NCBI RefSeq assembly: GCF_007954355.1
Contig: NZ_VOLR01000005.1
Location: forward strand, 124,001-188,000
Source: Colwellia hornerae
GTDB taxonomy: Bacteria; Pseudomonadota; Gammaproteobacteria; Enterobacterales; Alteromonadaceae
Length of the DNA stretch: 64,000 bases
Reading direction: 5' to 3'
Below are positions 32,176-41,092 of this stretch, piece by piece. The notes beneath the pieces were generated by a model that was not told where the DNA came from, ran no database searches, and worked only from the letters and a program-made list of their open reading frames with translations. The first letter of the stretch is position 1. Every line of letters starts with the position of its first letter. A program made the position numbers and the translations under genes.

Positions 32176-33225
32176 ATGAATACTATCTCTTCTATTTCTG
32201 AATTATTAAAGCTTTCTGGCTCTCAATATCGGGTTTTTGATATTGGCCGAAAAATAGATAAATTATCAAAAGATAGTTTTACTAAAATTGAAGCAAACCA
32301 AATTCCTTATCCATACCCTTCTCAAGGGCATGCCTTTATAGCGATAGCTTTTTGGCAAAAGCAAAACTCTTCGCCGTATTTATGGTTTGTAAAAATACCT
32401 CTTGATGAGCGCGGTTTACTTAACTTAGTCGCGAGAGATCATTTTATTGCTATTATTGTTGAAGCATTAGGTGCTGAACTTAGTACGGCGCCAAACGAAC
32501 AACAAGAAGCCTTACTTAAAAGTAATCCTTACCATTTTACTCCACCACAATACAAATTAGCCTATTTAAACAGTTTAATTTCGCTGGAAACAAAAAATAA
32601 TAGTAGCCAATATTTTTCAGGTGCATTAAGTTATTTGTCGGGCGAGAAATCTTGGCAAGATTACCACAGCGTAGGTGTGCAAGGCTTAAATGACTTCGCC
32701 GTACGTTTATCAGCCAAAGAGATACAAAAAATAATGGTGAGTGCTCTGCCTCAATTACCTTCGCCAGTACTTAAGCCGTTATGTTCAGCATTAGAAAATG
32801 TTAAGTTATCAGTAGATATTATTGATAAACTGATTGCAGCGTTTAAGCTACGCGAAAGTGCTGAAGATGAAGTGAGTAGCGCTGAACTAAGTTTTATATT
32901 ACGCAGTTTATCATCAAGTTGTGAACACCCACATGTGGTGATTTTTATTGATTCGCTGATAAAGCAATCGTCAGCTGCACAAAGTATCTCCGAAGAAATA
33001 GCGATAGTGATTGCTGGGAGATGCTGGCAAGTTTTCACTAATGAACCGCAAATAATGTCCTTTTTGGAGTTATTAGTCGCTCAGCATGATATTGCCGTTT
33101 TCCAAGCTATTTTCAAAGATTTGGTGGCTGTTCCTGCTTTACGGCCGTTAATATTTCAATGTATGAGAGCGCCAAACCGTAGCGATGAGTTAAGTAAAGC
33201 TATTGGTATGTTATTTCAACGCTAA
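32176..33225 (+). CDS. DUF3549 family protein
   Basis: The 349-residue protein has no signal peptide or membrane segment. The opening ISSISELLKLSGSQYRVFDIGRKIDKL and the helical C-terminal half match the DUF3549 family of marine Gammaproteobacteria as I know it. The function is not known. It stands divergent from truC and 15 bp before a DUF3301 gene, an arrangement kept across Alteromonadales and Vibrionaceae, so the pair probably works together. Confidence 0.82.
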   Translation: MNTISSISELLKLSGSQYRVFDIGRKIDKLSKDSFTKIEANQIPYPYPSQGHAFIAIAFWQKQNSSPYLWFVKIPLDERGLLNLVARDHFIAIIVEALGAELSTAPNEQQEALLKSNPYHFTPPQYKLAYLNSLISLETKNNSSQYFSGALSYLSGEKSWQDYHSVGVQGLNDFAVRLSAKEIQKIMVSALPQLPSPVLKPLCSALENVKLSVDIIDKLIAAFKLRESAEDEVSSAELSFILRSLSSSCEHPHVVIFIDSLIKQSSAAQSISEEIAIVIAGRCWQVFTNEPQIMSFLELLVAQHDIAVFQAIFKDLVAVPALRPLIFQCMRAPNRSDELSKAIGMLFQR

Positions 33226-33240
33226 TGATAGAGAGCTAGA

Positions 33241-33540
33241 ATGGAAAATATTTATTTATTACTGATTGTCTGTTTATTTTTGTGGTACTTCATTTACCTG
33301 AGAAAAGTGTCAGAATTCGCCTTACGTCATATAACCGCGTATTGTGAAAAAGATGGCTTGCAGTTCATTTCGCTTTCCAGGCGATCAAGTCGTTTAACCT
33401 TTAGTAAAGCTTCAGGACCCCATTGGATCAGTATTTTTGACTTTGAGTTCAGTGGTGATGGTGAGTCAAGTTATCAAGGTCAAGCAACATTAAAGGGTTA
33501 TAAATTAGAAAACACCCATGTCCCCATGTACAAAATATAA
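33241..33540 (+). CDS. DUF3301 family membrane-anchored protein
   Basis: The 99-residue protein has one N-terminal membrane helix (IYLLLIVCLFLWYFIYL) followed by a small soluble domain with the DUF3301 pattern AxxxCEKDGLQFISLS and the end F-D-F-E-F-S-G-D-G-E-S-S-Y-Q-G. The soluble part should be cytoplasmic, by the positive-inside rule (RK after the helix). It follows DUF3549 by 15 bp with a purine-rich GAGAG upstream. Function unknown. Confidence 0.82.
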   Translation: MENIYLLLIVCLFLWYFIYLRKVSEFALRHITAYCEKDGLQFISLSRRSSRLTFSKASGPHWISIFDFEFSGDGESSYQGQATLKGYKLENTHVPMYKI

Positions 33541-33589
33541 GTACCCGAAAAAAACTGACCAAGCGGCTAAAAGCTAAATAAGAATACCA

Positions 33590-33780
33590 TCGGCATTGCC
33601 ATCTAGGTAACTACTCCTGCGTTACTTTAGTCGCCGTATCGGCCTGTAGGAAGTATAATGCCATGGATACTTAGAAGACGCCTGTGCCGTGGTGAACATA
33701 TACCTTCCTTGGCATCGACGTGCAAGGAAGCACTAATGCAGTGGAGGCATGGATGCCTAAGAACTGCCATGCCACCACGT
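33590..33780. repeat. Structured intergenic element, possible dispersed repeat
   Basis: The 268-bp gap contains no gene but unusually dense symmetry. CTTCCTTG (33704-33711) pairs with CAAGGAAG (33723-33730), and GTGGAGGCATGG (33741-33752) pairs with CCATGCCACCAC (33767-33778) with one mismatch. The phrases CCATGGATACTTAGAAG and GCATGGATGCCTAAGAA are diverged direct copies. GC content is visibly higher than in the flanks. This looks like a mobile or dispersed repeat of the MITE/REP type or a structured RNA; other copies cannot be checked here. Confidence 0.5.
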
Positions 33781-33808
33781 TATACCGTTCATCCTGAAGC
33801 TAAAAGTG

Positions 33809-34933
33809 CTACTTTTTAGTCGCTAAATTGATATTTTGAGCAACTTGTTGAGAAAGTGCCGTTAATGCATCAACCACTTTAAAACTTGCATTCTCCATAA
33901 CGGTAAGGGCTTTTAATGCACGTGCTGTGTCTCCAGCAGCGTGAGCATGTAATGCCTCAAGGCCGTGGCTGTGAACATCGATATGCGGGCCTTCGATTTG
34001 TTTAAAAGCACTTTGTGTTGCATATTTTTCAGCACCTTCCCCTTGATAAAACCATTTCCCTAATCGACACATAGTATGATCAGCAAAGTCTTCAGGGCCC
34101 TTATCAGACATACCTAACATCACTTTATAGACATCGAGCTTCCAAACAACGTGATCCATTTTAACCGTTTGTAAAAATGCATCGGCTGTTGAATGAGTAA
34201 TAACTGAATACATATTTTTTGATAATGACACAATACGATTAGCGGTATCTTCAATGGAAGAAGTACTAGCACTTATTGCTTGGCTCTTCTCACCTACTTG
34301 ACCAATACCATTAATAACATCGCCCATTTGTGTATTAACTTGCTCTATTAAGTTAGATATTTCATTGGAAGCCTCCGCTGAGCGCTGCGCTAGTGTTCTA
34401 ACTTCGTCAGCAACAACCGCAAAACCTCGACCTTGTTCTCCGGCCCTTGCTGCTTCTATGGCGGCATTTAACGCTAATAAGTTAGTTTGATCAGAAATAC
34501 CTTTAATAATATTAACAAAGTCATTAATGCCAGAAGTCACTGTTTTTAATTGGTCAACTGAGGTTGATGCCGAGTGCGTCTCATTAGAAATCTCTGACGT
34601 GGAAATAATGTTTGTTGCTAGCATATCCATAATTTGATCAAAGAGTTGTTGTGATGACTGGAAGGTATCACGGTGCTCAATCATACCGGTAGATGAAGAT
34701 GCTAACTCTTGACGAATTTGGTCAATTAAACTTGAAGACTGCATCCACAGTTTATTTAGATCTTCATGCGTACGAGCACGATTATCGTTAGTAGACATAT
34801 CTTCGGCTAGCTGAGAATTATCATTTTCAGCTAATAATAATTTTTCTTCTAGTGATTCTATACGAGTTTTCAATTGGTTATTTTCAATTTTGAGACGGGA
34901 AATTTCTTCTTTGCTTTTTGCACCAAAAATCAT
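33809..34933 (-). CDS. Cytoplasmic methyl-accepting chemotaxis protein with CZB domain
   Basis: The 374-residue protein has no membrane segment. An N-terminal coiled coil (residues 5-50) leads into the receptor signalling hairpin, whose tip reads [38 protein letters not shown] in order across residues 140-180. The last 120 residues form a CZB zinc-binding domain: the His of DHVVWK, the Cys of MCRLGKWFY and the two His of [10 protein letters not shown] are the expected ligands. CZB domains respond to zinc and to oxidants such as HOCl. It would feed a CheA-CheY pathway whose genes are not in the window. Confidence 0.92.
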   Translation of the reverse strand: MIFGAKSKEEISRLKIENNQLKTRIESLEEKLLLAENDNSQLAEDMSTNDNRARTHEDLNKLWMQSSSLIDQIRQELASSSTGMIEHRDTFQSSQQLFDQIMDMLATNIISTSEISNETHSASTSVDQLKTVTSGINDFVNIIKGISDQTNLLALNAAIEAARAGEQGRGFAVVADEVRTLAQRSAEASNEISNLIEQVNTQMGDVINGIGQVGEKSQAISASTSSIEDTANRIVSLSKNMYSVITHSTADAFLQTVKMDHVVWKLDVYKVMLGMSDKGPEDFADHTMCRLGKWFYQGEGAEKYATQSAFKQIEGPHIDVHSHGLEALHAHAAGDTARALKALTVMENASFKVVDALTALSQQVAQNINLATKK

Positions 34934-35078
34934 TTTATTTTGCCACCTTTAATATCTAGTTTTATATAATTAATATATATTAAAAAATGACCATGACTAG
35001 CGTTTTCTAACATCTTTTGATAAAAGGTGTTCATAACTAAAATCATATAAAGTTAATTAGCCATACGGAAGTACAGTA

Positions 35079-35594
35079 ATGAATAAACAAGCAAGCATAT
35101 TTTTGACCTTTGTAATTTTAATGCTCACCTTATCTGGTTTTACCCAGGCTAATAACGTTAGTAATAACCTCTCAGCTAAAAATGCTAAACAATATAGCGA
35201 GCAGTTTATTATTGGTGGGCAACCCAGCGAGAATGATCTCATTATACTGTCAAAAAGCGGTATTAAAACCGTGATCAACTTACGTGGTACAGATGAATTT
35301 GACGATTTTGACGAACAAGCTAAAGTAGAAGCCTTGGGCATGAATTATATTGCTATACCGATTAGTGGTGCCAGTGATATCAATAAAGAAAACTTGGCAT
35401 TATTTACTGCTGCCATCAAGAATACTGAACAAGCTTTTGTTCATTGCGCCAGTGGTAATCGTGTTGGTGCTATGTTCGCATTAGATGCGCGCTTCAATCA
35501 CAATAAAAGTATTGATGAAGCGATTGTTACAGGAAAAAAAGCGGGGTTAACTAGTTTAGAAGCTACCGTTAAAAAAGTGATAAAGACTCAATAA
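35079..35594 (+). CDS. Periplasmic tyrosine-phosphatase-like protein (DUF442/BLH type)
   Basis: The 171-residue product starts with a Sec signal peptide (about residues 1-24, ending FTQA). IIGGQPSENDLIILSKSGIKTVINLRG is the usual N-terminal block of the beta-lactamase-hydrolase-like phosphatase family. The P-loop VHCASGNRVG supplies Cys123 and Arg128, a C-x4-R spacing that also occurs in this family (YCRSGTRS-type). The enzyme is probably exported; its substrate is unknown. Confidence 0.82.
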   Translation: MNKQASIFLTFVILMLTLSGFTQANNVSNNLSAKNAKQYSEQFIIGGQPSENDLIILSKSGIKTVINLRGTDEFDDFDEQAKVEALGMNYIAIPISGASDINKENLALFTAAIKNTEQAFVHCASGNRVGAMFALDARFNHNKSIDEAIVTGKKAGLTSLEATVKKVIKTQ

Positions 35595-35620
35595 CGTTAA
35601 CAATCTAGCTGTCTTTATCT

Positions 35621-35655
35621 AGTAAAAGCTCAAGAAATACTTGAGCCTTTACTCT
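35621..35655. terminator. Hairpin between convergent genes
   Basis: AGTAAAAGCTCAAG and CTTGAGCCTTTACT form a 14-bp stem with one mismatch and an AAATA loop, followed by CTTTATT. It lies between the phosphatase gene (+) and acuI (-). Confidence 0.65.
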
Positions 35656-35769
35656 TTATTAGTTCCAGCTAACTAAGATGTTTTAGTATAAAAAGTTGTT
35701 TACTAGCTACCGACAGTTATGAGCTTAAACTTACAAAACATCAGGTTGTTACAAGTTAACCTATAGCTT

Positions 35770-36753
35770 TTACTCACTAATATTAACAACCACTCGACCA
35801 CGCACTTTTCCTGCCATTAAATCACTGGCCACATCGACAGCTTCTAACAAGGTAATGTCGGTAGAAATATCTTCAAAAACATTGGGGTCTAGAATATCAG
35901 CAAGTCGTTGCCATGCTTCAATTCTGTCTGCGAGTGGACGCATCACACTATCAATACCCGCTAAGGTTATGCCACGTAAAATAAAAGGTGCAACAGAGGC
36001 AGGAAAATCCATCCCTTGCGCTAAACCACAAGCTGCAACAGTGCCACCATATTTCATACTCGCACAAACATTCGCTAACGTATGACTACCGACAGAGTCA
36101 ATGGCGCCTGCCCAACGTTCTTTTGTCATCGGGCGACCAGGTTGCGATAACGTTTCACGGTCAATAACGGTTGACGCACCTAGCTTTTCTAGATATTTTA
36201 CTTGATCAACGCGACCTGTTGAAGCAACAACGCTATAGCCTAATTTCGCTAAGATAGCGATTGAAAAACTCCCGACGCCACCGTTTGCCCCCGTCACTAA
36301 AATTTCACCTTTATCTGGGCTGACGCCATTTTTTTCAAGTGCGATGACACAAAGCATCGCGGTATAACCTGCCGTACCAATAGCCATGGCTTGGCGTGGT
36401 GAAAACGCTTTGGGTAATGGGATCAACCATTCACTTTTTAAGCGAGCTTTTTCAGCTAAACCGCCACAGTGCACTTCACCGACACCAAAACCATTGAGCA
36501 GTACACTATCGCCAACCTTAAACTTGTCACTCTCACTGTGTTCAACCGTACCAACTAAATCAATACCGGGAACCATAGGGAATTGTCTAACTACCGGACC
36601 TTTACCCGTAATAGCCAAAGCATCTTTGTAATTAAGCGTGCTATGAGAAACTTTAACGGTAACATCACCTTCTGGCAGTAAGTTGTCGTCAATATCTTTG
36701 ACTGTCGCGCGGTAACCTTGGTCGTCTTTTTCAATTAAAATGCCTTTAAACAT
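35770..36753 (-). CDS. acuI: Acrylyl-CoA reductase (AcuI/YhdH family)
   Basis: A medium-chain dehydrogenase/reductase of 327 residues. It begins FKGILIEKDDQGYRATVKDI, continues with STLNYKDALAITGKGPV and FPMVPGIDLVGTVE, and has the NADPH-binding loop VTGANGGVGSFSIAIL. These are the hallmarks of YhdH/AcuI, which reduces toxic acryloyl-CoA to propionyl-CoA, in marine bacteria often during DMSP breakdown. AAGGA precedes the ATG by 7-8 nt. A 15-bp operator-like site sits 15 nt before the start codon and is repeated before the adjacent tetR gene. Confidence 0.9.
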   Translation of the reverse strand: MFKGILIEKDDQGYRATVKDIDDNLLPEGDVTVKVSHSTLNYKDALAITGKGPVVRQFPMVPGIDLVGTVEHSESDKFKVGDSVLLNGFGVGEVHCGGLAEKARLKSEWLIPLPKAFSPRQAMAIGTAGYTAMLCVIALEKNGVSPDKGEILVTGANGGVGSFSIAILAKLGYSVVASTGRVDQVKYLEKLGASTVIDRETLSQPGRPMTKERWAGAIDSVGSHTLANVCASMKYGGTVAACGLAQGMDFPASVAPFILRGITLAGIDSVMRPLADRIEAWQRLADILDPNVFEDISTDITLLEAVDVASDLMAGKVRGRVVVNISE

Positions 36754-36768
36754 CTGCTATTCCTTATT

Positions 36769-36783
36769 TAGACCGATCGTCTA
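36769..36783. promoter_or_regulatory. TetR-type operator upstream of acuI
   Basis: TAGACCGATCGTCTA, a dyad of TAGAC and GTCTA arms with a 5-bp CGATC centre. It is identical in all 15 bases to the site at 37442-37456 before the tetR gene. Confidence 0.75.
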
Positions 36784-36798
36784 TAAATGATGAAAAAA

Positions 36799-37431
36799 TT
36801 ATCGGGGTAAACCGACTATGTAAAAATTGAGGTAATTATCTAAGGGTGAAGTATGTTGAACTAGTTTTGCTCTACTAACCGCGCCTTCCCAGCCCATCCA
36901 GAAATATTCAGCCAGTCGATCGCAATCTGCACTTGCTGAGATTTGACCTTGCCTTTGCGCTGCTCTAAGACAAGTAGCTAAGCGATGCTGCCAGCAAAGG
37001 AATATATCAATCAATTGCTGCCTAAAACTTTCAGGCAGTAAATCAACTTCTTGACCTAGGTTACCAATTAAACACCCACGCTTAAATTGATAGCGGGACA
37101 TGCCTATTTTGGCACTTTCAACGAAATTGCTAATGCGCGTTAAAGGTGGAAATGCTTCATCCAACAAACAAACATCTAACTTATTAGCAAAGTAATGGCC
37201 ATAGTTTTCAATGACCGCCTGTCCAAAAGCTTCTTTACTGGCAAAATAATGATAAAAAGATCCCTTGGGGACAGCCACTTTCTTTAAGATTTGATCAATT
37301 CCTGAGGAGGCAAAGCCATTTTCAGTAAGTTGTTCTAAGCCACTGCGAATTAACTCCGCTTTTGTATCTTGATTTTCACGCGCTATTTTGGGCGGTCTAC
37401 CGCGGCGTGCTTTAATTACTGCAATATTCAT
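36799..37431 (-). CDS. TetR family regulator, AcuR-like, beside acuI
   Basis: The 210-residue protein has an N-terminal helix-turn-helix (TKAELIRSGLEQLTENGFASSGIDQILKKVAVPKGSFYHYFASKEAF split over residues 27-72) and an all-helical ligand domain (KRGCLIGNLGQEV is a typical segment of TetR_C). It is followed 45 bp later by acuI and both genes carry the same 15-bp dyad upstream, so it most likely represses itself and acuI until an acrylate-like ligand binds, as AcuR does in Rhodobacter. No Shine-Dalgarno precedes the ATG. Confidence 0.88.
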   Translation of the reverse strand: MNIAVIKARRGRPPKIARENQDTKAELIRSGLEQLTENGFASSGIDQILKKVAVPKGSFYHYFASKEAFGQAVIENYGHYFANKLDVCLLDEAFPPLTRISNFVESAKIGMSRYQFKRGCLIGNLGQEVDLLPESFRQQLIDIFLCWQHRLATCLRAAQRQGQISASADCDRLAEYFWMGWEGAVSRAKLVQHTSPLDNYLNFYIVGLPR

Positions 37432-37441
37432 TATTAGATAA

Positions 37442-37456
37442 TAGACCGATCGTCTA
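37442..37456. promoter_or_regulatory. TetR-type operator upstream of tetR
   Basis: Second identical copy of TAGACCGATCGTCTA, 10 nt before the tetR start codon; expected to mediate autorepression. Confidence 0.75.
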
Positions 37457-37503
37457 GTTAATGCGAGTATTATTATTATAACGGTGGGTTTATTTACATT
37501 TGG

Positions 37504-37944
37504 TTATGTTTCTATCGCTAAATCATTGACGACTAAGTCGAGTAATTCCATGAGCTGGCTGGCTTGTGTGCTATCGATACGGGTAAATTTACAGCTGATT
37601 GTATTAGGAATACTTGCAGCCTTTATTTTTAATTCTTGCCCTTGTTGTGTTAACTGCACTAGGCGCTTGCGCTTGTCATTGTCGTCTTTAATTATTTCTA
37701 GCAGGCACTTACCAGCCATTTTCTTTAAAATTTGTGTCATCGCCCCGCCGTCAATCATGGTTTTTTCTAAAAGCTCGGCAATAGTTATTTTGTCATGTTC
37801 CCATAATGCCATCATAACTACATATTGTGGGTAAGTAATATTGAGTTCCTTTAGAGGCTCTCGATAAGTGCGAACAATACTGTTTGATGCCATATATAAT
37901 CGATGGCAAAGCTGGTTTTTAAGTTTTAATTGATCAAATGACAT
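37504..37944 (-). CDS. ohrR: Organic-hydroperoxide-sensing MarR family repressor OhrR
   Basis: A winged-helix MarR protein whose sensing Cys is Cys13 in KNQLCHRLY, the position used by OhrR to detect organic peroxides. LNITYPQYVVMMALWEH and DGGAMTQILKKM are the family helix and recognition region (YPQY-type). The frame extends to 37980, but ATG 37944 has AGGAGAG a few bases upstream and puts the Cys at the usual place (146 aa). It is divergent from ohr. Confidence 0.93.
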   Translation of the reverse strand: MSFDQLKLKNQLCHRLYMASNSIVRTYREPLKELNITYPQYVVMMALWEHDKITIAELLEKTMIDGGAMTQILKKMAGKCLLEIIKDDNDKRKRLVQLTQQGQELKIKAASIPNTISCKFTRIDSTQASQLMELLDLVVNDLAIET

Positions 37945-37971
37945 AACACTCTCCTGAAAGTAACATTTTAA

Positions 37972-37983
37972 TTTGCACACAAA
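37972..37983. promoter_or_regulatory. OhrR-box-like site 1
   Basis: TTTGCACACAAA, arms TTTG and CAAA around CACA, in the ohrR-ohr intergenic region and close to the ohrR start. Confidence 0.6.
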
Positions 37984-38012
37984 GTATTTGCAATCAGTAT
38001 TTGTTTACTATA

Positions 38013-38030
38013 TATTTTGCATACAAAATA
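38013..38030. promoter_or_regulatory. OhrR-box-like site 2
   Basis: TATTTTGCATACAAAATA, perfect 7-bp arms around CATA. It shares the TTTGCAYACAAA core with site 1 and lies 25 bp before the ohr start, where it would overlap the ohr promoter. Confidence 0.68.
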
Positions 38031-38054
38031 AATATTGATTACTTGGAGTTTATT

Positions 38055-38483
38055 ATGAACGTATTAGAAAACATTGCTTACACAGCAAAAGCAACAGCAA
38101 CAGGTGGTCGCGCAGGTACAGCAAAGTCTGACGATGGGCGCTTAGACATTACCTTATCTACCCCTAAAGGTTTGGGTGGAGATGATGGGCAAGGTACCAA
38201 CCCTGAGCAATTATTTGCTGCTGGTTATGCGGCTTGTTTTATTGGCGCACTTAAATTTGTTGCTGGTGAAGAAAAAACCAGTTTACCGAGCGAAACTTAT
38301 ATTAATTCAGAAGTCTCTATTGGTGCTATTGAAGGTGGTTTTGGTATTGCGGTTAAATTAGCGATATCATTAGGTGACATGGATAAAGCACAAGCGCAAA
38401 CAATGGTAGATAAAGCGCATCTTGTCTGCCCTTACTCAAATGCGACACGTGGTAACATTGAAGTCGTACTTTCAGTCATTTAA
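38055..38483 (+). CDS. ohr: Organic hydroperoxide resistance protein Ohr
   Basis: Ohr is a lipoyl-dependent thiol peroxidase that reduces organic and fatty-acid hydroperoxides. The two catalytic Cys are in GYAACFIGALKF and HLVCPYSNATRGN. ATG 38055 was chosen over the longer frame because GGAG lies about 6 nt upstream and the product (142 aa, starting MNVLENIAYTAKATATGGR) has the family length. A terminator follows. Confidence 0.96.
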   Translation: MNVLENIAYTAKATATGGRAGTAKSDDGRLDITLSTPKGLGGDDGQGTNPEQLFAAGYAACFIGALKFVAGEEKTSLPSETYINSEVSIGAIEGGFGIAVKLAISLGDMDKAQAQTMVDKAHLVCPYSNATRGNIEVVLSVI

Positions 38484-38505
38484 CTATCCGACCTAGTTTG
38501 ATAAT

Positions 38506-38543
38506 AAAACACGCCTTTAAAAAATAAAGCGCGTGTTTTTTTT
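38506..38543. terminator. Terminator between ohr and pldA
   Basis: AAAACACGC and GCGTGTTTT form a 9-bp stem; on the plus strand eight T residues follow. It serves ohr and possibly pldA on the other strand. Confidence 0.82.
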
Positions 38544-38545
38544 GG

Positions 38546-39568
38546 CTATAAAATATCACTCAGTGAGATGCCAATACCAAACCTAGTTTGACTATAGTTA
38601 TAATCGATAAGACTTTCACCATAACCATTAAACACCGTTGCGTAGCCTCTTAATTTACCCCAAAGTGGGAAGGTAAAACCAATCTCAGCGGCACCGTACT
38701 GACTACTAAAATTTTGTCGTCCTTTGAAATTGAATTCATAGTCATGCCATTTATAGGCCATGCTTAACTCAAAGTTACCCATGTAATCTTCGATATCAGG
38801 GTTATCATCTCCGTCGGGGTCTAAAGCAAAAGTTTTTTCCTTTTCCGATAACCTCAGCCAAGGTTTAATCGATAGCGCAAATTTTTCTTTCTCAAAAAGG
38901 ATATGCGTGTAAATACGATTCCAACTACGTGATAAGTCTTGTGCTCGACCATTAGACTCGTGCTCTACCCCGATAATGAAGCCGGTATTGCCTCCAAATG
39001 GATGCCAGTTAAGCGGTGCAAGATAGAATATTTCTGGCTGATAATTTGTTTCTCGAAAGGGTTTAGAAATGCCACTCGCATAAATTTGCCACCAGGCACT
39101 TAAGGTAAAAGCGGCGTAAAGACCATCGCCCTCTATAAATATTCTGTCATAATTTAAGGGGACTTTAAGGCTTAGTTGAAATTTTGCTTCAACATTTGCT
39201 AAGTTGTCTTCATAACCTTCGAAGGATCTATATGCTTGCTTGTTCACTTTATTTGTTGTCATTGCTGGCAATACAAAATTCATTTTATGCGGAGTAAGCA
39301 CATAAGGTTCAAACTCAGTCATTTTCTCACGTTTTATTCTATCGGTAATACCGCCTGTTCTATTAGACAATTCTGTTTGTTCGGTCTTTTTTTGTTGTCT
39401 ACTAATATCGTATTCTTGGATAGCACAAACGGATCTAATTTCGCCAAGTGTCATCGATTCAGCGCCAAGGGTAAACAACTTCATGACGCATGACACTTTA
39501 TCTTGTTTAGCACTTGCGTATGTCGAAACAAAAATTAACATAAATGCCAATCGCAGCGGATTTTTCAT
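38546..39568 (-). CDS. pldA: Outer-membrane phospholipase A1
   Basis: OMPLA degrades phospholipids that reach the outer leaflet. A signal peptide (residues 1-20, ending TYASA) precedes a 12-strand barrel. The catalytic triad is recognisable: H203 and S205 in VEHESNGR and N217 in SRSWNRIY, the same 2- and 12-residue spacing as H142/S144/N156 of E. coli. AAGGA lies 8 nt before the ATG. At 340 residues it is longer than the E. coli enzyme (289), the excess being an N-terminal periplasmic stretch with three Cys. Confidence 0.94.
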   Translation of the reverse strand: MKNPLRLAFMLIFVSTYASAKQDKVSCVMKLFTLGAESMTLGEIRSVCAIQEYDISRQQKKTEQTELSNRTGGITDRIKREKMTEFEPYVLTPHKMNFVLPAMTTNKVNKQAYRSFEGYEDNLANVEAKFQLSLKVPLNYDRIFIEGDGLYAAFTLSAWWQIYASGISKPFRETNYQPEIFYLAPLNWHPFGGNTGFIIGVEHESNGRAQDLSRSWNRIYTHILFEKEKFALSIKPWLRLSEKEKTFALDPDGDDNPDIEDYMGNFELSMAYKWHDYEFNFKGRQNFSSQYGAAEIGFTFPLWGKLRGYATVFNGYGESLIDYNYSQTRFGIGISLSDIL

Positions 39569-39674
39569 TAGAGTATTCCTTTAAGTAAACAAACCAAGCG
39601 AACATTTACCGCCTTTTAAAGCCGACAAGTCGCTAGCGCTAAAACTTTCTCGATGGATGCAAAGTAAATGCGCT

Positions 39675-40874
39675 TTAAAAATTTAAGGCTATCCTGATGA
39701 TAAAGGCATTGGTAATATCAACAAAAAATGCGCCAACTAAAGGCAATATAATAAAAGCCATTGGTGCAGCGCCATGTGCTTTAGTGACCGCGGTCATATT
39801 CGCAATAGCGGTTGGTGTTGCCCCCAGCGCAAAACCACCAAACCCGGCACTTAAAACAGCGGCTTGATAGTTTCTCCCCATCAGTGGAAATAAAATATAA
39901 ACAATAAATAACACCGCAACACAGGTCTGTACGCCTAAAATAATAAATAATGGTCCAGCTAAATCAGCAAGGGTCCACAGCTGCATACTCATCAGCGACA
40001 TGGTTAAAAATAAGCTCAATGAAAAATCAGAAACGATGGCCAATGAGCGCGTTCTAGCGGGCCAGTGTAATTTAGGTAATAGATGAGGAACCGTGTTAGA
40101 CAGTAAAATTCCTGCTAATAGGCAAGTCACAAAAAGCGGTAATTTTAAGCCCATCTCCATAAAGATCTTATTGGCAAAAAAACCAATAATGATACAAATA
40201 TGAATAACCAGTAATACCGCCATAAAACTCAGATGGCTAAAGGACTCTGTATCTGTTTTATGATAAGCAATACCGATAGAAGGTTTGGCTGTTGATTCAC
40301 TTGAAAGCTGATGCTTAGCCAATAAATATTTTGCAATAGGACCACCAACCAAACTCGCCACAACAAGGCCAAGTGTAGCTGCTGCAACACCTATTTCAAG
40401 GGCATTAGGTATACCAAGTTCAACAGCATCGGGAGCCCAAGCTATTGCTGTGCCGTGACCGCCAATTAAAGAAACCGAGCCTGCCAACACGCCTATGGTT
40501 GATGGTAAATCAAGAAATATTGCACTGGTTATGCCAACAACATTCTGAATGACAATAAAAGACAGGGTTAATACTAATAATATTAGCAGGGGTTTGCCCC
40601 CTTTAACTAAATCAGCAAACCTAGCGTTGAGCCCGATAGCAGTAAAAAAATAGACTAATAATCGATCGCGGGTGGATAAGTCAAACGCTATTTCACTACC
40701 AGTGAAAATATAGACCGCATAAATCAATAAGGCAGCAAGCAAGCCCCCCGTTACTGGCTCTGGAATATTAAAATCTCGGAGAAACCTTATTTTTTTTGTT
40801 AAATACACACCAATAAAAAATACCACTATACCGATAGTGTAAGACATATAATTATCAAAGGGCATTTCAATCAT
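39675..40874 (-). CDS. gltS: Sodium/glutamate symporter GltS
   Basis: A polytopic ESS-family symporter of 399 residues. The N-terminal half has NIPEPVTGGLLAALL and the re-entrant SVSLIGGHGTAIAW; the C-terminal repeat contains AVLSAGFGGFALGATPTAIANM. This two-repeat pattern is specific to GltS. It imports glutamate with sodium. The gene is likely monocistronic and lies 106 bp after pldA. Confidence 0.95.
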   Translation of the reverse strand: MIEMPFDNYMSYTIGIVVFFIGVYLTKKIRFLRDFNIPEPVTGGLLAALLIYAVYIFTGSEIAFDLSTRDRLLVYFFTAIGLNARFADLVKGGKPLLILLVLTLSFIVIQNVVGITSAIFLDLPSTIGVLAGSVSLIGGHGTAIAWAPDAVELGIPNALEIGVAAATLGLVVASLVGGPIAKYLLAKHQLSSESTAKPSIGIAYHKTDTESFSHLSFMAVLLVIHICIIIGFFANKIFMEMGLKLPLFVTCLLAGILLSNTVPHLLPKLHWPARTRSLAIVSDFSLSLFLTMSLMSMQLWTLADLAGPLFIILGVQTCVAVLFIVYILFPLMGRNYQAAVLSAGFGGFALGATPTAIANMTAVTKAHGAAPMAFIILPLVGAFFVDITNAFIIRIALNF

Positions 40875-41092
40875 AGTGTATATCCAATTATACTTTTTCT
40901 ATCCATGGCAAAACTAAAAATAAGCGTGTTTTTAGGGCAAATGCTCATTTAACAAAATATCTCCGCTATTTTGACTGATATTCATTGTCTGTTCAATAAG
41001 CAGTCATCGTAAAAGTTACTAGATTTACTACTATCGATTAAAAACACTTTTTATACACATAAATATAAAGCGACTTGGCCATTGAAAAACAC

